NCBI GenBank assembly: GCA_024655965.1
Contig: JANLFL010000001.1
Coordinates: 428,905-492,904, forward strand
DNA length: 64,000 nucleotides
DNA from: Caldisericota bacterium
GTDB lineage: Bacteria > Caldisericota > JANLFM01
Direction of reading: 5' to 3'
The notes under the pieces are model-generated. The model saw nothing but the letters and a program-made list of their open reading frames with translations, was not told the DNA's origin and searched no databases. The translations under genes were made by a program, and so were the position numbers. How positions within the stretch are numbered: the first letter of the stretch is position 1; every line of letters starts with the position of its first letter. Positions 59,417 to 64,000 of this stretch are shown piece after piece.

Positions 59417-61129
59417 ATGGCTCGGATTGCTTGGTCTCCCGTCACCTTATATCGGAAATTTTCTCTTGGCGACGCCATCTTTCTCATTATTTTGATTGCC
59501 TTCATTTACGCCATTTCCTCATTAAACCTTTATTACACTAGACCAGAGCAGACCCTTTCTTTTGACCTTTCCCCGACCAAGCTCCCCCTGTATTCACTTT
59601 TTTCCCTCTTGCGCATGATCTTTGCCTATTGTCTTTCCTTAATTTTTTCAATCGTTTACGGTTACGCCGCCGCTTACAACAAGAGATTGGAGAAAATCCT
59701 CGTGCCCCTTCTGGACATCCTGCAGTCAATCCCCGTTCTCTCCTTTCTTCCGCCGGTCTTCATGGCCGTCCTAACCCTTTTCCCTAATTCCCGCATTGGC
59801 CTGGAAATCACCTCCATAATCCTCATATTCACGGGCCAGGTCTGGAACATGGTCTTTAGTTTTTATCATTCTTTAATTTCCATCCCCAAGGAACTGAGGG
59901 AGGCTGCGGATATCACGGGATTGAATAAATGGCAGAGGTTTTGGCATCTGGAGCTTCCTTTCTCCGCTATCGGACTCCTGTGGAACAGCATGATGTCCTT
60001 CGCCGGGGGCTGGTTTTTCCTCATGGCCTGCGAGATGTTCACCTTGATGAACCAGAATTTTCTTCTCCCTGGCTTAGGCTCCTACCTCTCAATGGCTTCG
60101 TTAAAAGGGGACATCGGATATATTCTCTGGGGCTTGGCCTCACTCGTAGCTTTAATCATTCTTCTGGATCAGCTTGTATGGAGGCCCCTTTCCTCCTGGG
60201 TGAAAAAATTCAAGGTGGAGTTCACCGAAGGTGAAGAGGGAACCGAATCAACAGTCCTGCTCTGGTATCGCCGTTCCCGGATCCTTTCATTTTTGGGGAG
60301 AAAGGTCTTTGCCCCCCTGAACGAGAGGCTGGACCGTTTTTTTAGAATACGGAGCGCAAGGAAAATCGGGGAACCCGAAGGCTTCACCTGGGTGAGGATT
60401 TTTAATCTCGTTATCTCAACCATTTTTATTTTGCTTATCTTTTACGGACTCTGGGGGTTGATTTCCCTCTTTATGAAGCTTCCCCTTTCCAGCTGGGGAA
60501 AGATCTTCGTTTCAGCGCTGGCTACTTTAGCCAGGGTGGCCTCCGCGGTGCTCGTTGGACTCCTGTGGACCCTCCCGGTTGGAGTCAAAATCGGCACTAA
60601 TCCAAGGCTGGCCAGAATTCTTCAGCCCATTGTTCAAATCGTGGCATCAGTGCCTGCTACCGCGCTTTTCCCCATCGTCCTTCTTTTCCTGATCAATTTG
60701 GCGGGGGGATTGAATTTGGCAAGCGTGCTCTTAATGCTGTTGGGAACTCAGTGGTATCTTCTTTTTAACATTATTGCCGGAGCCACTTCCATCCCCAAGG
60801 ACTTACTGGAAGCAGCTTCCATCCTTAGACTGAAGAAGTGGGACCTCTGGAGGAACCTGATCTTTCCTGGGATCTTCCCTTATCTGGTCACGGGAGGCAT
60901 AACTGCCATGGGAGGTGCTTTCAATGCCAGCATCGTATCCGAATACATTATCTACGGAGGAAAGGTGATCAAAACGGTGGGTTTGGGTTCGCTGATCACA
61001 GAATCCTCCACTTCTGGAAACAATGCACTTCTGGCGGCCTCCACAGTCACTATGGCTTTAATGGTGGTTTTAATCAACCGCCTTTTCTGGAAAAGACTCT
61101 TCAAACTTTCCGAAGAGAGATACACTTAA
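59417..61129 (+). CDS. ABC transporter permease with two fused membrane domains (NitT/TauT type)
   Basis: A 570-residue protein with about twelve predicted helices in two homologous halves. Each half has a binding-protein-dependent transport domain with an EAA loop: ELREAADITGLNKWQRFWHLELP in the first and DLLEAASILRLKKWDLWRNLIFP in the second. A single polypeptide therefore replaces the usual homodimer. Typical NitT/TauT systems import nitrate, sulfonates, bicarbonate or thiamine precursors. No periplasmic binding protein gene is beside it. AAAGGAG lies 12 nt before the ATG. Confidence 0.93.
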   Translation: MARIAWSPVTLYRKFSLGDAIFLIILIAFIYAISSLNLYYTRPEQTLSFDLSPTKLPLYSLFSLLRMIFAYCLSLIFSIVYGYAAAYNKRLEKILVPLLDILQSIPVLSFLPPVFMAVLTLFPNSRIGLEITSIILIFTGQVWNMVFSFYHSLISIPKELREAADITGLNKWQRFWHLELPFSAIGLLWNSMMSFAGGWFFLMACEMFTLMNQNFLLPGLGSYLSMASLKGDIGYILWGLASLVALIILLDQLVWRPLSSWVKKFKVEFTEGEEGTESTVLLWYRRSRILSFLGRKVFAPLNERLDRFFRIRSARKIGEPEGFTWVRIFNLVISTIFILLIFYGLWGLISLFMKLPLSSWGKIFVSALATLARVASAVLVGLLWTLPVGVKIGTNPRLARILQPIVQIVASVPATALFPIVLLFLINLAGGLNLASVLLMLLGTQWYLLFNIIAGATSIPKDLLEAASILRLKKWDLWRNLIFPGIFPYLVTGGITAMGGAFNASIVSEYIIYGGKVIKTVGLGSLITESSTSGNNALLAASTVTMALMVVLINRLFWKRLFKLSEERYT

Positions 61130-61141
61130 AGGGAGAAAAGG

Positions 61142-62425
61142 ATGAAGCTCTTAAGGTTGGAGAATATCACGGTCAGTTTTACCTTCCCCGAGGGAGAAGT
61201 GGACGTCCTGGATAACGTCAACTTTTACCTGGATGAAGGGGAAATCCTGGCCTTGCTCGGGCCCTCAGGTTCGGGAAAATCCACCATCTTGAGAGTTGTT
61301 GCTGGCTTGATCAAGCCCAAAACGGGAATTGTGAGGTATAAAGGGCAAGTACTGAAGGGCCTCAACCCCGGGGTTTCCATGGTCTTCCAAAATTTTGCCC
61401 TTTTCCCCTGGCTCACGGTTTTGGAAAACGTGGAACTGGGATTGAAGGGGATGGGCCTTCCTCCCCATGTGCGAGAGGAAAAAGCTTTAAAGGCTATTGA
61501 CCTCATTGGCCTGGACGGGTTCGAGAAGGCTTACCCCAAGGAGCTTTCCGGGGGAATGAAGCAAAGGGTTGGATTTGCCCGCGCTCTGGTAATGGAGCCA
61601 GATATTCTCCTGCTTGATGAGCCTTTCTCCGCTTTGGATGTGCTCACAGCGGAGAACCTGAGGAACGATTTAATCGAACTCTGGATTGAGGATAAAATCC
61701 CCACCAAGGCCATAATCTTAGTCACACACAGTATCGAGGAAGCGATCTACCTGGCCGATAGGGTTCTTCTTCTTTCCAAGGATCCGGGGAGGATCATCAG
61801 GGAGATCAAGGTGGACTTGCCTCACTGGCGCGACAAGAAGTCAAGGGAATTTTTGGAGCTCGTGGACGAAACTTATGGCCTGCTCACGGGGAAGCCCCTG
61901 GGAAAAATACCCCTGAGGGAAAGAAAGCCCCTCCTTCTTCCTAAGGTGAGCGTAGGCTCGATCACCGGTCTGATAGAGCTCGTTCATGATCTCAATGGCG
62001 CCACGGACCTCTACAAGTTAGGTGAGGATTTGCTCATGGATGTGGAGGACCTGCTTCCAATCGTGGAAGCCTCGGAGATCCTCGGTTTTGCTGAAGTTCA
62101 AAAGGGAGATTTCCTGCTCACTGAAGCGGGAAGGAAATTCGCCGAAGCGGATGTCCTGGAGAGGAAGGAGCTCTTCAGGGAGTTGGCTTTGGAGAAGGTC
62201 CTCCATTTGAAGCAAATTCTGCGCGTTCTTCAGTCGAAATCCAACCACAAGGTGCCCCGGACCTTCTTTCTCGACCTTCTGAGGAAACGGATGTCTCCCC
62301 AGGAGGCGGAACAACAACTGGACATTTTGATCGATTGGGCTCGCTATGCGGAAATTTTTGAATACGATGACGACCGCGATGAGCTTTTGCTCCCGGAAGT
62401 TGTCGGGGGCCAGGTGGTGGAATAA
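61142..62425 (+). CDS. ABC transporter ATPase (NitT/TauT type) with C-terminal AAA-associated domain
   Basis: A 427-residue ATPase with Walker A LLGPSGSGKSTIL, Q-loop MVFQNFALFPW, signature LSGGMKQRVGFARA, Walker B DILLLDEPFSALD and the His switch LVTHSIEEA. The extra C-terminal part (about 265-427) is helical and winged-helix-like (ILGFAEVQKGDFLLTEAGR, VLHLKQILRVL) and matches the AAA_assoc_C domain seen in this subfamily; it may sense a signal. It lies 12 nt after the permease gene. Confidence 0.93.
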   Translation: MKLLRLENITVSFTFPEGEVDVLDNVNFYLDEGEILALLGPSGSGKSTILRVVAGLIKPKTGIVRYKGQVLKGLNPGVSMVFQNFALFPWLTVLENVELGLKGMGLPPHVREEKALKAIDLIGLDGFEKAYPKELSGGMKQRVGFARALVMEPDILLLDEPFSALDVLTAENLRNDLIELWIEDKIPTKAIILVTHSIEEAIYLADRVLLLSKDPGRIIREIKVDLPHWRDKKSREFLELVDETYGLLTGKPLGKIPLRERKPLLLPKVSVGSITGLIELVHDLNGATDLYKLGEDLLMDVEDLLPIVEASEILGFAEVQKGDFLLTEAGRKFAEADVLERKELFRELALEKVLHLKQILRVLQSKSNHKVPRTFFLDLLRKRMSPQEAEQQLDILIDWARYAEIFEYDDDRDELLLPEVVGGQVVE

Positions 62426-62539
62426 CTATTCCCAGACTGGATTCTGGTGTTTTAAAACCTATGTTCTTCTTTCTGCAACCTCCCCATTCTTTTTTTCATT
62501 TTGCCCCGATGGGTTTTACCGAGGACATAGGGTGGGAGG

Positions 62540-62687
62540 GCAGTTTGTGGTCCTTCCCGGCGATAGGTTAATTCCAGGTTTTAAAGCCAGGCCGAGCCTG
62601 GACAGGGGGTTCAAGGTCTTAGCCCTCATTCACCTTCGCACCGGAGTAGACCCCCGGAAGGTTCGAGCAACTTTTGGAATCCTGTGA
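62540..62687 (+). pseudogene. Relic of a PIG-L deacetylase 3' end
   Basis: Positions 62610-62665 align with the end of the PIG-L gene (59110-59160): GFKVLALIHLRTGVD here versus GFKVLTPTHLHTGID, with similar DNA over about 55 bp. Upstream the match fades, and the frame has no proper start. It is most simply a decayed duplicate, left between the transporter and kinase genes. A chance similarity is possible since the block is short. Confidence 0.5.
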
Positions 62688-62706
62688 GGAAAAAGGGGGT
62701 TTTGGC

Positions 62707-63657
62707 ATGCTCTTTTTAGGGGTTGACGGTGGAGGCTCAAAGACTCAGGCGATGGTTGCCGACGAAGAGGGGAGAGTCCTGGGGCAGGGCTTGGGGGGAC
62801 CGTCGAATTACCAGTTGGCGAGGATGGAATTCGCCCTTGAGGAAATTTACAAAGCGGTTAATCAGGCTCTGGAAAGATCCGGAGTTTCCCGGGAGGAAAT
62901 TGCGCGTGCGGTCTTCGGGCTCTCCGGAGCGGATCTTCCCGAAAATTTTCGAGAACTGGAGGAGGCTCTTCGGAGGACTTTCCCCGGGCTTCCCTTTACC
63001 CTGGTCAACGACACCTGGATCGCCCTCAGGGGTGGTTCAAGGAAAGGTTGGGGGGTTTGCCTGGTATGCGGTGCTGGGGCAAATGCCTGCGCCCGGTATC
63101 CATCAGGAGAATGGCTCACTCTTCCCGGATTGGGTTACGAGAGCGGATTAGCGGGAGGAGGGCTGGATATGGTGCGGGACGCCCTCCATTTTGCCTTTCG
63201 CTCTCACCTGGGCCTTGGCGAAAAAACCCCACTTGAGGAAGAAATTTTGAAAGCCACGGGGGCTTCCAGCTTCAATGACCTTTCATCCCTTCTTTTGAGA
63301 TTCCTGGAATCACCCTCCTCCGCGTTTTGGGAGATGCAAAAAGCCTTATCCATTGTTCCCGCGATTTTCCGCCTTGCCTCCTCAGGGGACCTCGCCTCTC
63401 AGGAAATCCTCAAGAAGCATGGGCGCTTGATGGGAGAGGTCATGGGGTACCTGGCGAGAAAAATCCAACCTTCGGGAGAGGTTGAGGTTGTAATATCGGG
63501 AAGCATTTTTAAGGGGGAAAACCCCCTTCTTCTGGATTCCTTCACTTATCATCTTCACAGGATTGCTCCTCAAGCGGAAATCCTTTTCCCTCTTCATCCA
63601 CCCGTTTTTGGGGCAATTCTCCTGGCAATTGAAAAGGAAAAACTGAGTAACCAATAA
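62707..63657 (+). CDS. BadF/BadG/BcrA/BcrD ATPase family sugar kinase, probable N-acetylglucosamine kinase
   Basis: A 316-residue ASKHA-fold kinase: LFLGVDGGGSKTQAMVAD (phosphate 1), AVFGLSGADLP, LVNDTWIALRGGS (phosphate 2 and catalytic region), VCLVCGAGANACAR, PGLGYESGLAGGGLDMVRDALH and VVISGSIFKGENPLL. Family members phosphorylate GlcNAc or related amino sugars. ATG 62707 with AGGGGG upstream is preferred over an upstream in-frame start at 62674. Its position after GH4 and PIG-L genes agrees with amino-sugar use. Confidence 0.9.
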   Translation: MLFLGVDGGGSKTQAMVADEEGRVLGQGLGGPSNYQLARMEFALEEIYKAVNQALERSGVSREEIARAVFGLSGADLPENFRELEEALRRTFPGLPFTLVNDTWIALRGGSRKGWGVCLVCGAGANACARYPSGEWLTLPGLGYESGLAGGGLDMVRDALHFAFRSHLGLGEKTPLEEEILKATGASSFNDLSSLLLRFLESPSSAFWEMQKALSIVPAIFRLASSGDLASQEILKKHGRLMGEVMGYLARKIQPSGEVEVVISGSIFKGENPLLLDSFTYHLHRIAPQAEILFPLHPPVFGAILLAIEKEKLSNQ

Positions 63658-63788
63658 CAAAAAAAATTTTCAAAATATATTTTTCTTGCTAAAATTTTTT
63701 TAGGCAAGGGATTTTTTAGGTTTTTCTCCGGGGGGATCGAGATTCCTTGTCCAATTTCCCTAAATTTAGTTTTTAGGAGGGAGGGAAA

Positions 63789-64000
63789 ATGAAAAAATTT
63801 CTCATTTTCCTATTGGCATTGGCCATGGTCTTCCCCTTTTTCTTTTCCCCCGATTCCACTCAAGCTGATTTAGCTCCATCTCCCTGGCCAATGTTCCAGC
63901 ATGATTCTTCGCACTCAGGCCAGAGCCCTTTTGCCGGTCCAGGGCCCTCGGCTATGGTCAAGTGGACCTTCGACACGGGAGGACCGATTTACTCTTCCCC
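63789..64000 (+). CDS. Secreted PQQ-like beta-propeller repeat protein (truncated by window end)
   Basis: Only 70 codons are present. A signal peptide (MKKFLIFLLALAMVFPFFF, cleavage near residue 25-27) precedes WPMFQHDSSHSG and VKWTFDTGGPIYSS, the start of a PQQ-enzyme-type beta-propeller (outer-membrane or cell-surface quinoprotein-like repeat). GGAGGGAGGG lies 4 nt before the ATG. Function cannot be given from this part. Confidence 0.85.
   Translation, partial: MKKFLIFLLALAMVFPFFFSPDSTQADLAPSPWPMFQHDSSHSGQSPFAGPGPSAMVKWTFDTGGPIYSS

Noticed and set aside
59242..59541. Possible small Cys-containing protein (from ATG 59272) overlapping the fused permease
   Set aside because: The last third lies antiframe within the permease gene, spacing to AGGAGG is about 14 nt, and there is no family pattern.
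62346..62687. A 113-codon frame after the ABC ATPase
   Set aside because: It begins in the ATPase gene in another frame; only its last part has meaning, as a deacetylase relic.

Overview
The window is a gene-dense piece of a bacterial chromosome of moderate G+C content with no tRNA, rRNA, CRISPR array, prophage or transposase that I can see. A valine T-box leader, Shine-Dalgarno starts mixed with probable leaderless starts, archaeal-type AspRS and ProRS, an RtcB/archease pair, GH57 and GH4 enzymes and a Pro/Thr/Ser-linked lipoprotein binding protein suggest an uncultivated, anaerobic, perhaps thermophilic or subsurface bacterium from a deep branch (Firmicutes, Actinobacteria or a candidate phylum). 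I cannot name the phylum from sequence alone.

Layout. 1-4.1 kb: the 5' end of valS behind a T-box, an orphan family protein, metK, archaeal-type aspS and a small RAM-domain protein. 4.1-11.7 kb: a uracil-DNA glycosylase-like gene with an unknown partner, a divergent polysaccharide deacetylase, degV, a PIG-L deacetylase, rtcB, a small membrane protein and proS. 11.7-16.1 kb: a CUT1 sugar ABC transporter operon with a terminator between the binding protein and the permeases. 16.2-20.6 kb: a rhomboid protease and pyrKDFE, led by a putative pyrL-like leader peptide and attenuator. 20.6-24.0 kb: two tandem membrane HD-GYP proteins, one with a degraded active site, headed by a 31-codon gene, then a second copy of the orphan family. 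24.1-28.8 kb: archease, nucleotide-sugar dehydrogenase, phosphomannomutase and murJ. 28.8-33.2 kb: a glycogen synthase fused to a GalT-type uridylyltransferase, divergent from a GH57 glucanotransferase. 33.3-53.8 kb: a large surface-polysaccharide region (membrane GT2, plsY, GDP-mannose synthesis, sugar-phosphate transferase, O-antigen ligase with TPRs, epimerases, and many GT2/GT4 glycosyltransferases) containing a near-identical 0.45-kb duplication. 54.4-64 kb: a glycan-use locus (GH31, GH4, PIG-L deacetylase, fused two-domain ABC permease plus ATPase, GlcNAc-kinase family protein) ending in a truncated secreted beta-propeller gene.

How it fits together. The cell takes up and splits oligosaccharides and amino sugars, stores or remodels alpha-glucan, and turns sugar phosphates into GDP-mannose, dTDP/UDP-sugars and uronic-acid sugars for a capsule or exopolysaccharide that is likely linked through a polyprenyl phosphosugar. 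The points most worth following up are the smORF plus tandem HD-GYP/pseudo-HD-GYP cassette, the pyr leader peptide, the GlgA-GalT fusion, the glycosyltransferase segment exchange, and four genes whose best promoters put the transcript start within about 4 nt of the start codon.
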